From: an uncultured Solirubrobacterales bacterium
Lineage (GTDB): Bacteria > Actinomycetota > Thermoleophilia > Solirubrobacterales > 70-9
Direction: 5' to 3'
Length of the DNA stretch: 64,000 nucleotides
Assembly (NCBI GenBank): GCA_903933815.1
Contig: CAIZLN010000057.1
Coordinates: forward strand, 1-64,000
The translations under genes were made by a program, and so were the position numbers. Positions 15,777-24,964 of the stretch are shown in pieces. The notes below the pieces were generated by a model. The model worked only from the letters and a program-made list of their open reading frames with translations. It was not told where the DNA came from and ran no database searches. How positions within the stretch are numbered: the stretch's first letter is position 1; the number at the start of each line of letters is the position of its first letter.

Positions 15777-17846
15777 GTGAGCGCGATTTTGGCCTCGGCC
15801 AGGGAGAGGTATTCTGCCTCAAAGCTGAAGTTCTTTGCCGGGAGGCTACTTCTCACCGCGGTGCTTGTTTTCGGCTCCTTTGGTCTGTTTGCTACGGCTG
15901 CGACGGCACTCTCGCCCCCGGTGGTTGACCCTGCGGCCTTTCTGTTTGATCCAACCAAGGTCGTTGAAATCGAAATCGATCTTTCCGAGGATGCGATTAC
16001 AGCGCTAAACGACGCCCCCTACGAGTACGTGAGCGCGACCTTCACCATGGTCGACGGAGCAACTGTCTACGGCCCCTGGCCTGTGAAGGTGAAGCTGAAG
16101 GGGAAGTACGGCTCGTTCAGGCCCCTGAGTGGCAAGAGTGCCTTCAAGCTCAAGTTCGGAAACTCGGGCCAGCGGGTGGGCGGCCTGAAGAAGATGACCC
16201 TCAACAACATGGTTCAGGACGGAACCAACGTCCACGAGGCGATCGGGTATGAGCTCTTCCGCGCGATGGGGGTTCCGGCTCCCCGGACGAGTTACGCCGT
16301 GGTCTCGGTGAACGGGGTCGACTACGGCCTTCATCTGAATATCGAGACCCTCGACGATGTGTTCCTGGAGAAGTGGTTCGGGCCGTCGAACACCACCCAC
16401 CTCTACGAAGGAAACTACGGCGACTGGCTGGGGAGCGTTTTTGACCCCTTCAGTGCCCATTACGAGGTTGATGAGGGAAACGAGGAGCAGCGGGACGACC
16501 TCGCGGCGCTCCTCGTCGCATCCCAGACTGAAGGGGACGGCTGGCTGGCCGCCGTGGACGCGGTGGCTGACCTCGATCAGATGATCAAGATGTGGGCGGT
16601 TGAGCACTACATCGGCCATTGGGACGGCTACGCCCATGGTCTGACCAACAACTACTACCTGCACAGCAATGCGGCAGGCGAGTTCACGGTGCTTCCCTGG
16701 GGGATCGATCAGACGAGCAATGACGTCAACTTTCAGTTTGGTGTGCCCTCGGGTGGCTCCATCTGGGTCCGGTGCGTCACCGACGATCGCTGCCGGAGCA
16801 GATACATCGACGCTCTGGCCGCTGTGAACGTGAAGGCCATGGAGCTCGATCTCGGCACGAAGGCCGTGACTCTCTGGAACAACATTTCCGACGAAATCGA
16901 GGCCGACAACCGCCGGGAGTACTCCTTCGAGGATTCCGCCTCCTGGATCAACTCGGTTCCGGATTTCTATACAGGCCGACCGGCCGTGCTCCAGGCCTGG
17001 CTTGCGGTCGCCAATGCTCCGGTCAATACCGCCCAGCCCTTCATCTCGGGGACGGCCGAGGTCGGCCAGACACTGACTGCCGATCCCGGACGCTGGACGG
17101 GCGAGCCGGACCCGACCTTCACCTTCCAGTGGTGGCGGTGCGAGGCTGATGGTTCGGCCTGCACCGATATCGGATCCGACCTAAGCACCTACACCCTCAA
17201 GCCTGATGATTATTTGAAGGTGATCGAAGTCTCGGTCACCGCCTCCAACGGGCTTGAACCCGATGCCACGGTGGCCAGCCAGCGCACCGTTGAGATCGTC
17301 GGTCTGGCGCCGCTAAATGGCGATTCACCGGAAAACCGACCGTCGGTGAGCGGGGTGGCCAGAGCCGGCCGGACGCTGACCGCCGATCCGGGTGCGTGGT
17401 CCGGTGTGCCAGCTCCGACCTTCTCCTTCCAGTGGTGGCGGTGCGAGGCCGATGGTTCGGCCTGCTTTGAAGTCGGCTCCGGCGAGAGCACCTACGCCCT
17501 CTCTGCCGCTGATATCTCAAAGAGGATTGAGGTGAGTGTCACGGCGTCCAATCCGGTCGGCTCTGAAGCCTCGACGAGCCTGCCGACCGAGCGCATCTAC
17601 CCGGCTCCCGTCTCGCTTCTGACTACGCCCTCGGCCTCGACCAGGGCCAGAAAGGCGACCTTTCGCTTTTCCACCTCGGCCCCGGGGCCGATCTTCAGGT
17701 GCAGGTTCGGCTCGGCCGCCCTGAAGCGCTGCGGCTCACCGAAGACCTATCGCAACCTCAAGCCGGGAAGGCATGTCTTCAAAGTCACCGTAACCTCAGC
17801 CGGACTCACCAGCCCGCCGGTTACTTTCCGCTGGAGGGTGAGGTAG
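15777..17846 (+). CDS. Exported CotH-kinase-family protein with two Ig-like repeats
   Basis: The protein (about 689 residues from GTG at 15777) has a signal/anchor segment (FFAGRLLLTAVLVFGSFGLF). A CotH-type kinase-like domain follows, with NVHEAIGYELFRAMGVPAPRT, a YGLHLNIETLDD segment, HYIGHWDGYAHG and LPWGIDQT. CotH proteins phosphorylate or otherwise modify surface proteins. Next come two ~101-residue Ig-like repeats whose core (FQWWRCEADGSAC) is repeated, then a C-terminal fibronectin-like beta module with two Cys. GGAA precedes the GTG by 8 nt, favouring it over an ATG at 15669 that would overlap the previous gene. Confidence 0.8.
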   Translation: MSAILASARERYSASKLKFFAGRLLLTAVLVFGSFGLFATAATALSPPVVDPAAFLFDPTKVVEIEIDLSEDAITALNDAPYEYVSATFTMVDGATVYGPWPVKVKLKGKYGSFRPLSGKSAFKLKFGNSGQRVGGLKKMTLNNMVQDGTNVHEAIGYELFRAMGVPAPRTSYAVVSVNGVDYGLHLNIETLDDVFLEKWFGPSNTTHLYEGNYGDWLGSVFDPFSAHYEVDEGNEEQRDDLAALLVASQTEGDGWLAAVDAVADLDQMIKMWAVEHYIGHWDGYAHGLTNNYYLHSNAAGEFTVLPWGIDQTSNDVNFQFGVPSGGSIWVRCVTDDRCRSRYIDALAAVNVKAMELDLGTKAVTLWNNISDEIEADNRREYSFEDSASWINSVPDFYTGRPAVLQAWLAVANAPVNTAQPFISGTAEVGQTLTADPGRWTGEPDPTFTFQWWRCEADGSACTDIGSDLSTYTLKPDDYLKVIEVSVTASNGLEPDATVASQRTVEIVGLAPLNGDSPENRPSVSGVARAGRTLTADPGAWSGVPAPTFSFQWWRCEADGSACFEVGSGESTYALSAADISKRIEVSVTASNPVGSEASTSLPTERIYPAPVSLLTTPSASTRARKATFRFSTSAPGPIFRCRFGSAALKRCGSPKTYRNLKPGRHVFKVTVTSAGLTSPPVTFRWRVR
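17122..17463 (+). repeat. In-frame 303-bp tandem repeat within CotH gene
   Basis: The 41-base block starting CCTTCCAGTGGTGGCGGTGC at 17122 recurs at 17425 with about one mismatch, exactly 303 bp (101 codons) later. It encodes the core of the two Ig-like domains, which points to a recent internal duplication or homogenisation. Confidence 0.8.
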
Positions 17847-17920
17847 CCCGGCTAAGCACGGGTATTGTCTCTCCGTTTCCAAACGAAAGGCATTGAGCGT
17901 TCAAAGCACCTGTAGTTGTC

Positions 17921-18343
17921 TTGTCCCTGATGGCCGCTGGCGCACTTGCGCTGGGCGGATGCAGTTCCGATTCAGATTCGGATTCAGACTCGGTCCCAAC
18001 GGCTTCTTCGCTGGTTGGAACCTGGAATGCTTCCCAGGTTGGCTACGGCAACGGTGTTCTGGAGGGTCCGTACCCGTCGACCTTCATCATCAAAAAGGCC
18101 GATGACGCAAGCCAGTCATTCACCGGGGAGAGGGTCGTCACCCCCGAGGACGCAAAGAAGTTCGACATTCCCGCAAAGAGCGTGAAGATAGACGGCGTGA
18201 TCACCGACTGGGGAGAGATTTCCATCGTTCACTCGGACGGCACCTGGACTCTGGAGCTTGACGACGATGAGATGAACGGTCGCTACCTGGAGAACGGGAG
18301 CGATCTGGCCGCGAAGTCACTGACACTGACTCGCGAGCAGTAA
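17921..18343 (+). CDS. Small lipoprotein with unclear start
   Basis: The product has a signal segment and lipobox (ALALGGC), a Ser/Asp-rich linker and a beta-rich domain (LVGTWNASQVGYGNG ... VTDWGEISIVHSDGTWTLEL), resembling small lipocalin/META-like lipoproteins. Only a TTG at 17921 opens this frame, giving a signal peptide without the usual basic N-terminus. Upstream residues AFKAPVVVL are in frame but end at a stop at 17894. A one-base shift near 17899 would join a TTG at 17893, so the start may be affected by a frameshift. Confidence 0.55.
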   Translation: MSLMAAGALALGGCSSDSDSDSDSVPTASSLVGTWNASQVGYGNGVLEGPYPSTFIIKKADDASQSFTGERVVTPEDAKKFDIPAKSVKIDGVITDWGEISIVHSDGTWTLELDDDEMNGRYLENGSDLAAKSLTLTREQ

Positions 18344-18439
18344 CCCCTGAGGTCCAGCCGGGTCCGGCTGAGATCTGGCCAAGAGAAGCTGCATGCTCCC
18401 GGAGAGTGGGAGTCTGCGGCTAGCTTGCCTTTGGGCCCG

Positions 18440-20032
18440 CTAGCGCAGCCTGGCGCTGGCGCTCACCGGGTGACCAAAGCGGTCGTTTCCGGAGATGCTC
18501 ACCCTGGCGGGCCGGGGTCTGACGGCGATGTTCCGGCAGGCTGGCGTCCGCGAGAGGCTGATCGCGCTGACCTGCCCGGCGGCTTTGATCTTTGCCCGCG
18601 GCACGTCACCGCCAAGAGTGCTGGCGCAGACTGTCAGCTTCCCGGCCCTCCAGGTGCTCCTGGTTATCCGGATTACCGCGTGGGGGTTCAAGGTCACGGT
18701 GCGCCTGCGCATCGTTGTGGCAGATCCGGGGGTGTACTGCTGGACCGTGTTCGCTCGCCCGAGATCGACCACAAAGCGCAGGCGGCCGTCGGACCCGGGC
18801 TGCCTTGGCTTGCCGCCGGCATCGACCAGTTTCAGACCCCGGTAGCGGGGCGGCGTGGTGATCGCGGTCCGGCCGGAGCCTTCGAGAGTCAAGCTGCGGC
18901 CATTGACACCAATCCGCATGAACTCGAGGGCACGCCCGCGGTCAGTGGCGACCTCCCAGCCGTAGATGTCGAAATCCGGCTCGATCGAGCGGTAGTCGAA
19001 TCGGGTCGGGGCAGCAGGCGGGTTGGAGAAGAAGCCTTCAAACGAGGCGAGGGTGTCGACCACTTCGCGCCGAAAGTTCTGGGCGCTGTGGCAGCCGTTT
19101 CCGTAGTCCTGCCAGACATGGGGAACTCGCAGATCGCTGAAGGCTTCGTGGAGGTTGACGCTGGCGGCATAAACACCCGCCTCGACGGCGCAGGAGAGGT
19201 TGTCGTTTGGATCTCCGCCCTCCCCGATTTCCGGATTGAGCGTCCCGTTGGCAGACCGTACCTGCAGCGCAAGGCCCCTCAGGTTGCTGGCGAGATCGGT
19301 CGGGTTGTGGCCGCGCCAGCGAATCTCCTGAGTTCTTCTGGGGCCGTAGATTGCGTCCGGCTCTCCTCCATCAAAGGTCGAGCTGATTGACAGAACGGAT
19401 CCATTGACTGGCAGGTTGCTGTCGACTGCTCCGGAGAGGGTGGCGGCTGCTCCGAACAGGTCGGGGTGTCGGGCGGCGAGCATCATCGCGCCGTACCCGC
19501 CCATTGAAATGCCGAAGATCGCGCGTTGAGAACGGCTGGCGACTGTGCGGAAGCGCTCGTCGATCAGCGCGATCAGTTGCCGGGTGACGAAAGTCTCGTA
19601 CATCGGCCGTCCGAAGTTGCCTGCGTTGTACCAGTCGCTCCAGTAGCCGCTGTTGGCATCGGGCGAGACCACGATTGAGGGATAGTTCGCCGTGAGCTCC
19701 TCTCCGCCGAGCGCGTCGTTGAAGGCGCTGTAGCGGTTCATCGTGCCGGCTGTGAAGTAGGTAACCGGCCAGCGGCGACCCGGCTCGGTGTCGTAGCCAG
19801 CCGGAAGGTTCACGTGGAGCTTGGTTGGCGCGGCAAATGCGGGGGTATCCACAGTCAGTTCAAGTACTCGAGCCGAAAGTTGCTGCTCGTCAATCACCTC
19901 TGCCTGGGTGGCCCCGGGAATACCCGCGTGTGCCGGCGAACCACAAAGAAGCACGACTGGTGCTGCGAGCGCCAATGCGGCCGCCAAGCCGATTCTCCTG
20001 AGCGCTCCCTGCGCCTCAAGCCCTACTCCCAT
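18440..20032 (-). CDS. Secreted esterase, antigen-85/esterase-D-like alpha/beta hydrolase
   Basis: The 530-residue protein has a signal peptide (about 1-36) and an alpha/beta-hydrolase domain (about 50-340). The nucleophile elbow is GISMGG (S176), with an oxyanion region TAGTMNRYSAF and a late histidine in GNGCHSAQNF (catalytic His candidate). A ~190-residue C-terminal extension is beta-rich and basic with paired cysteines. It likely hydrolyses or transfers acyl esters outside the cell. It lies alone on the minus strand. Confidence 0.85.
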   Translation of the reverse strand: MGVGLEAQGALRRIGLAAALALAAPVVLLCGSPAHAGIPGATQAEVIDEQQLSARVLELTVDTPAFAAPTKLHVNLPAGYDTEPGRRWPVTYFTAGTMNRYSAFNDALGGEELTANYPSIVVSPDANSGYWSDWYNAGNFGRPMYETFVTRQLIALIDERFRTVASRSQRAIFGISMGGYGAMMLAARHPDLFGAAATLSGAVDSNLPVNGSVLSISSTFDGGEPDAIYGPRRTQEIRWRGHNPTDLASNLRGLALQVRSANGTLNPEIGEGGDPNDNLSCAVEAGVYAASVNLHEAFSDLRVPHVWQDYGNGCHSAQNFRREVVDTLASFEGFFSNPPAAPTRFDYRSIEPDFDIYGWEVATDRGRALEFMRIGVNGRSLTLEGSGRTAITTPPRYRGLKLVDAGGKPRQPGSDGRLRFVVDLGRANTVQQYTPGSATTMRRRTVTLNPHAVIRITRSTWRAGKLTVCASTLGGDVPRAKIKAAGQVSAISLSRTPACRNIAVRPRPARVSISGNDRFGHPVSASARLR

Positions 20033-20070
20033 GAAGTAGAAGATAGAGCATCGAACGGGGTTCGGTTCGT

Positions 20071-20607
20071 CTACCAGCCTTCGCTTCCGGGCGTGCCCTT
20101 GATCGGCCCCGTGATCTCGTCGGTGACCCAGCCACCGTAAAAGCCTCCGGCCTGGGGTCGCACCAGCTCGTCACCGAGGTGGCACTCGACCAGGGCCGGG
20201 TAGAAGGAGATCAGCCCGGCGATCGGCTCGAACCCCGGTGACGGCGACCGGTAGGTCCAGGCGGCGTTGGGGACTAAATGGCCATCGGCTGTGAGGTCAA
20301 AGTATGTGGCGGCGCCCTTCCACTCGCAGTAGCTGCCGCGTCCGGCGGAGTCAGCGAGCAGACCTGGTGTGAGGTCCTCCGGGGGTATGTAGATAACTGG
20401 TGCCCCGGCGGTTTCACAGACCTTCAGCGCCCGCTTGCTCAGGGCAACCTGGGTGTCACCAAAGTTGACGCTCACCGTTCGGGATTCCGGCCTGATTTCC
20501 GGCGGACGCGGGTAAGACCAGACTGATTCGTACGGCAGGCCGTTGGGCGCGGTCCCGGACCTGTGTTCAGGCTCAGGATGGGGGAGGCGTGTGAACCTGG
20601 GCTTCAT
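20071..20607 (-). CDS. DUF427 domain protein
   Basis: The protein (178 residues) matches the DUF427 signature: YCEWKGAATYFDL, AAWTYRSPSPGFEPIAGLISFYPA and FYGGWVTDEITGPIKGTPG. Members are small beta-fold cytosolic proteins of unknown function. No signal peptide is present. It precedes the SRPBCC gene on the same strand by about 50 bp. Confidence 0.88.
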   Translation of the reverse strand: MKPRFTRLPHPEPEHRSGTAPNGLPYESVWSYPRPPEIRPESRTVSVNFGDTQVALSKRALKVCETAGAPVIYIPPEDLTPGLLADSAGRGSYCEWKGAATYFDLTADGHLVPNAAWTYRSPSPGFEPIAGLISFYPALVECHLGDELVRPQAGGFYGGWVTDEITGPIKGTPGSEGW

Positions 20608-20657
20608 TCAACTGAGCCTAGAGAAACGGACAGGTGGGCCAGAGGGGAGGTTGCAGA

Positions 20658-21053
20658 TCAGCTGCCTTCTTCGGCAGCCTGCGCTACCCGGCGGGCGATC
20701 AGGTTGACCACCGGCGCATAAGCCAGGGCGGCCGGAGTCCAGAGGGTGCCGTTGGGTTCGACGGACATCACCAGCCGTGAGCCGCCCGGGGCCGGGGTCA
20801 CGATGTGGTGGACGACGATTCCCCCTACCTGCCATGACCACGACCGCCCGGGGCTCACTTCCAGGATCTCCGCCGGGACCCTGATGCCGCCTCGAAGTAG
20901 CACTTTGCCTCTGGCCCCCTGCTCGACCTCTGGTGAGCCAAGGCCTTCAGCCCCGCGCACATACGGTGACCACCGGCTCCAGAGGTCGGGCCTGGCCACC
21001 AGTTCCCAGAGTCGCGCGGGCGTTGCCGTGCATTCGACCGGCCGGTCATTCAC
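20658..21053 (-). CDS. SRPBCC (START/Bet v1-like) ligand-binding protein
   Basis: The product (131 residues from GTG at 21053) has the SRPBCC pattern VECTATPARLWELVARPDLWSRWSPYV, a Gly-rich middle strand and a long C-terminal helix. GTG at 21053 is favoured because GGGAG lies 8 nt upstream; a longer frame to 21308 would overlap the divergent gene at 21147. The family binds hydrophobic ligands; this ligand is unknown. Confidence 0.75.
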   Translation of the reverse strand: MNDRPVECTATPARLWELVARPDLWSRWSPYVRGAEGLGSPEVEQGARGKVLLRGGIRVPAEILEVSPGRSWSWQVGGIVVHHIVTPAPGGSRLVMSVEPNGTLWTPAALAYAPVVNLIARRVAQAAEEGS

Positions 21054-21146
21054 CGGAGTGCTCCCGCTCGGGAGGCGGTCCGGGTGCGGCCCTTCGCGGA
21101 CATCGAATACCTGGCTGATCCACGCCGCCAGTCTAGGCTGACGGGC

Positions 21147-21677
21147 ATGTCTTTGTGGCCGGATCGGATCTACAACTGGGGCACTACCGAGGCTGAGCGA
21201 TCGCGCCGGTTTCCCTGCGACCTGCTTCTTCCCGACCCGGATGAAGCGATGTACCGGGCCGTCGACGTCGACGCGCCGCCGGCGACGCTGTTTCGCTGGC
21301 TGTGTCAACTCAGGGTTGCTCCGTACAGCTACGACTGGATCGACAACTTCGGCCGTCGCAGTCCGCAGCGGCTGACCCCCGGGCTGGATGAACTGGAGCC
21401 GGGGCAGGAGTTCATGAGGATTTTCAGACTCGATTCGTTCGAGTCGGGCAGATCGATCACGATCAGCACGAAGGGTTCCGGCCCGGTTGCCGCGGCGGTC
21501 ACCTATCTGGCCGAAGAGCGGACTCCGGGCGGCTCACGCCTGCTGGTCAAGTTCAACTGTGACTACAACTCCCGGATCGTGGCTTTGCTGGGGCGGATCG
21601 GAATGGCGCCGGGGGACCTGGTCATGATGCGCAGGCAGCTGCTTCAGATTAAAAGGCTTGCCGAAGCGGCTGGCTGA
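21147..21677 (+). CDS. SRPBCC family protein
   Basis: The 176-residue cytosolic protein has VDVDAPPATLFRWLCQLRVAPYSYDWIDNFGRRSP and a C-terminal amphipathic helix, consistent with the SRPBCC/polyketide-cyclase-like fold. It is divergent from another SRPBCC gene 93 bp away, a pair likely sharing a promoter region. The ligand is unknown. Confidence 0.75.
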   Translation: MSLWPDRIYNWGTTEAERSRRFPCDLLLPDPDEAMYRAVDVDAPPATLFRWLCQLRVAPYSYDWIDNFGRRSPQRLTPGLDELEPGQEFMRIFRLDSFESGRSITISTKGSGPVAAAVTYLAEERTPGGSRLLVKFNCDYNSRIVALLGRIGMAPGDLVMMRRQLLQIKRLAEAAG

Positions 21678-21711
21678 AGCCGCTTCGGCGCCTTTGAAAC
21701 CTTGGGACCTC

Positions 21712-22875
21712 TCAGTAAGGGGCGTCTACTGCGGTGGCCCACTCGCTGTCGACGCGGAAGTTGCCTTCCTTGTCGACCGAGGTCACCACCACCGTCGCCG
21801 GGTCACGATTTCCAGTGGCGGGGTCGATCGTCACTTCGCCGGTCCAGCCCTTCCAGCCGTCGACCTTCCCGAGGAAGGTGTTCAGCGCGTCGGCGTCAAA
21901 ACCGTCGGTCTCTTTCACCGCTTCCGCGAGAAAGTTCACCGAGTCATAGGTGTAAGGGCTCCAGGTGCCGGGAGCAGTGTCGAACTCCTCCTGGAAGTCC
22001 TCCACGAAAGGCTCCGAGCCCTGGAAATCGTTCGGAGCGGGAACACCGACCACGGGACAGGACATGGCGGCTTCGATTCCGGCATCGGTGACGAAACCGG
22101 TGTCGTAGGAGGCGTAGTCGGCCAGGCACTGCGCCTTGACGTTCTGATCCAGCATTGACTTGGCGATCTTGGCGCCTTCCGGGTAGTAGACCGCGGCGTA
22201 GACGACTTCGGCGTCGGTGCCTGCCAGCTGCTTTACCTGTGCGTCGTAGCTGTCGGCACCGGGCTTGATCGCCTCGTAAGCGACGACTTCAACATTGGCG
22301 CTCTCAAGTTCGTCCCTGATGGCTGCGGCTACATTCTTCGTGTAGGTCTCGGTCTGGTCGAAGACGATCGCGACCTTCTTCGCCCCCAGCCATTGACTCA
22401 TCGCCTGACCGGCTACCGGAGCGATCTGATTGGTCATTGGCTGGAGCGTGAAGCCCAGTCCGTCGGTCTCGTTGTCTGAGGTGAGCCGGATCGGTACGAG
22501 TCCGGCCTTGATGTAGAGGGGGAGCGTCTCGATTCCTACGCCGGAGTTGTATGGCCCGACTACGCCGTCAAGTCCTGCCTCGATGGCTTCATTGGCTGCC
22601 ACGACTCCGGCGTCCGCGTCGGCTTCGTCATCGATCGGGACGATCTCGACATCCTTGCCGAGCAGGCCGCCGTCCGAGTTCAGCTGCTCGGCTGCGAGCT
22701 GGGCACCCTGGAGCATGCCCTCTCCGAGAACCGACTGGTCACCGGAAAGCGGGGCTTCGAGTCCGATCCTCCAGCTGTCGCCTTCGCCGGATTCATCGGA
22801 GCCACCACAGGCGATCACCACCTGGGAAGACAGGAGAACAAGTGCGAGACCAAGCAGTACTAGCGGACGAGGCAT
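21712..22875 (-). CDS. Branched-chain amino-acid-type ABC substrate-binding lipoprotein
   Basis: The 387-residue protein has a signal sequence with a lipobox-like VIAC, then a type-1 periplasmic-binding fold typical of LivJ/AmiC relatives (APLSGDQSVLGEGMLQGAQLAAEQLN, DGVVGPYNSGVGIETLPLY, YAAVYYPEGAKIAKSM). It should capture an amino acid or similar small molecule for ABC uptake. No permease or ATPase gene lies next to it, so it is an orphan. The start at 22875 is supported by GAAGGGAAG just upstream; an earlier ATG would add 23 residues before the signal peptide. Confidence 0.88.
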   Translation of the reverse strand: MPRPLVLLGLALVLLSSQVVIACGGSDESGEGDSWRIGLEAPLSGDQSVLGEGMLQGAQLAAEQLNSDGGLLGKDVEIVPIDDEADADAGVVAANEAIEAGLDGVVGPYNSGVGIETLPLYIKAGLVPIRLTSDNETDGLGFTLQPMTNQIAPVAGQAMSQWLGAKKVAIVFDQTETYTKNVAAAIRDELESANVEVVAYEAIKPGADSYDAQVKQLAGTDAEVVYAAVYYPEGAKIAKSMLDQNVKAQCLADYASYDTGFVTDAGIEAAMSCPVVGVPAPNDFQGSEPFVEDFQEEFDTAPGTWSPYTYDSVNFLAEAVKETDGFDADALNTFLGKVDGWKGWTGEVTIDPATGNRDPATVVVTSVDKEGNFRVDSEWATAVDAPY

Positions 22876-22991
22876 TACTTCCCTTCGTTGGTGATCAGGT
22901 GGTGTGACCCTACACGTGAGATCGGCGATCGTGGGTGCCACCAATCAATCTTTCGCTCGGCACCATCTGTGGTTTTGGCTAGGTTTAGTCG

Positions 22992-24167
22992 ATGAGATTT
23001 TCTCCTGACCGTCCGCTGGGCGTGGCCCCGGCCAGTGTGTCTGACTACCGGGAGCTGGCCCGCCGCCGACTTCCCCGCCAGATGTTCGACTACATCGACG
23101 GCGGCGCTTATGAAGAGGCGACGATGAGAAACAACATCGGCGACCTCGAGAAGGTTTTGCTGCGACAGGTGGTGATGAAGGATGTTTCTGTCCGGGAGCA
23201 GTCCTGCGAGGTTCTCGGCCAACCGCTTTCGATGCCGGTGATCCTTGGCCCGGTCGGCCTTGCCGGGATGTTTTCCCGGCGGGCGGAGGTGCAGGCGGCG
23301 CGAGCGGCCGGGTCGGCGGGCATCCCGTTTGTGGAGTCGACTGTCTCGATCTGCGGACTGGAAGAAGTAGCGGAAGCGGCCGGGACGCCGCCGTGGTTTC
23401 AGCTTTATGTAATCCGGGACAGATCCTTTGCTGAGGGTCTGATGGCCAGAGCGACCGAGGCAGGCTCACCGGTGCTCGTCCTCACCGTGGACCTGCCCGT
23501 GGTCGGCGCCCGGCACAGGGACACCCGCAATGCCATGGTCGGCAGTCCTTCGGGGTGGGCAGGGGTTCGGCGGGGTCTGGATCTGCTCACTCACCCGCGC
23601 TGGATCAGGGATGTCGCGATCAAGGGCAAGCCGCTTACCTTCGGCAATCTCGCTGAGGCTGTTCCGGGTGCCCGCAGTCCCCGGGACTTCAAAAGCTGGG
23701 TTGATTCCCAGTTTGATCCAAGCGTCACCTGGGAGGACATCAGCTGGGTTCGCCAGCACTGGAGCGGCAAGCTGGTGATCAAGGGGATTCTCGATGCCGA
23801 AGATGCCCGGCGCGCTGCTGATTCAGGGGTGGACGGCGTGATCGTCTCCAATCATGGGGGCCGCCAGCTCGACTCGGTGCCGTCTTCGGCCAGGGCGCTT
23901 GCGGCGGTGGTCGATGCGGTCGGGGATCAGATCGAGGTGCTCGCCGATGGTGGGGTGCGGACAGGACTGGACGTCTTCAAGCTGATGGCGCTGGGTGCGC
24001 GGGCTGTGCTGATCGGCCGGGCCTGGGCCTTCGCGGTTGCCGCCGATGGTGAGGCTGGTGTCTCCAATGTGATCGAGTTTCTGCGGGGCGACATCGATAC
24101 CGCACTCGGTCTGACCGGCCTCAATTCGGTCACCGATATCGACGGCGCAGCGCTTTACCAGCGCTAG
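22992..24167 (+). CDS. FMN-dependent alpha-hydroxy-acid oxidase/dehydrogenase (LldD-like)
   Basis: The protein (391 residues) has the FMN-dependent TIM-barrel family signature: DYIDGGAYEEATMRNN at the start, Y139 and D167 in the active site, K264 (LVIKGI), and the catalytic SNHGGRQLD with H288 and R291. It oxidises L-2-hydroxy acids such as L-lactate to 2-oxo acids; lactate is likely but not proven. It is soluble or peripheral. Its end overlaps the convergent plsC-like gene by 4 bp. Confidence 0.92.
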   Translation: MRFSPDRPLGVAPASVSDYRELARRRLPRQMFDYIDGGAYEEATMRNNIGDLEKVLLRQVVMKDVSVREQSCEVLGQPLSMPVILGPVGLAGMFSRRAEVQAARAAGSAGIPFVESTVSICGLEEVAEAAGTPPWFQLYVIRDRSFAEGLMARATEAGSPVLVLTVDLPVVGARHRDTRNAMVGSPSGWAGVRRGLDLLTHPRWIRDVAIKGKPLTFGNLAEAVPGARSPRDFKSWVDSQFDPSVTWEDISWVRQHWSGKLVIKGILDAEDARRAADSGVDGVIVSNHGGRQLDSVPSSARALAAVVDAVGDQIEVLADGGVRTGLDVFKLMALGARAVLIGRAWAFAVAADGEAGVSNVIEFLRGDIDTALGLTGLNSVTDIDGAALYQR

Positions 24168-24880
24168 CGGGTGACGGCGACCTTCTCGCGGATCTCAGCC
24201 AGAAGCCTGCGGGCCAGATCTCCCGGGTCCTCACCTGGCTTTGCCTGGCCGCCCTGCGGCTGGAAGAACTCGATCTTTACCCGGGGCCGCCTGGGAAAGC
24301 GCTTGACATCGGTGCCACCCTGGACCGCGACCAGAACAACGGGCGTTTCCGGGCAGGCGAGGGCAAGCCTTGCGACTCCGCGCCGGGCCCGGAGCTCCTG
24401 CCCTCTTGAGAGCGTGCCCTCGGGAAAGATCCCGATCGCCTCGCCATCGGCCAGAGAGTCGACTGCGGATTCAATGGCTGCCAGATCACCCTCGCCTCTG
24501 CGGATCGGGATCTGACCGGCACCGTCGAGCACCCAGGCAAAAGGCTCGAACTTCCAGAGCGAGGCTTTCGCCAGGAAGCGAAGCTGGCGGCCTTTCCACA
24601 TCATCGACTCGAGGATCACCAACGGGTCGAGCCAGGCGTCATGGTTTGAGACGATCAGGATCGGTCCCCGGGCCGGAAGGTTTTCGAGCCCACGTACTTC
24701 GAGTCTTACCCACCAGCGCAGCCATCGCAACAGGAGGCGAACCGTCTCGTAGAGCTTCCAGCCCTTCCTCCGGGGTCGAGTGCGGACCCGCGCATGAGCT
24801 GTCCACCGATCACCAGCTTGGCCGTCCAGAGAGGTCGATTCGCTACTGATGCCCGATTTTGCTCTCGCCGCTTCCCGCAT
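24164..24880 (-). CDS. plsC: 1-acyl-sn-glycerol-3-phosphate acyltransferase (PlsC-like)
   Basis: The 238-residue protein carries the HX4D acyltransferase motif (NHDAWLD, H80/D85), the substrate-binding FPEGTLSRG (about 152-160) and a preceding hydrophobic segment. It should acylate lysophosphatidic acid at the membrane in phospholipid synthesis. It is convergent with the hydroxy-acid oxidase gene, overlapping by 4 bp. Confidence 0.9.
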   Translation of the reverse strand: MREAARAKSGISSESTSLDGQAGDRWTAHARVRTRPRRKGWKLYETVRLLLRWLRWWVRLEVRGLENLPARGPILIVSNHDAWLDPLVILESMMWKGRQLRFLAKASLWKFEPFAWVLDGAGQIPIRRGEGDLAAIESAVDSLADGEAIGIFPEGTLSRGQELRARRGVARLALACPETPVVLVAVQGGTDVKRFPRRPRVKIEFFQPQGGQAKPGEDPGDLARRLLAEIREKVAVTR

Positions 24881-24964
24881 CCGGTCAGACTAAACCCACG
24901 GCAGCCGATGTCAAGACTGCGTTGGCATTCGGTAAAAAGGCTCCAGTTCTGATTGACTCGGCCC

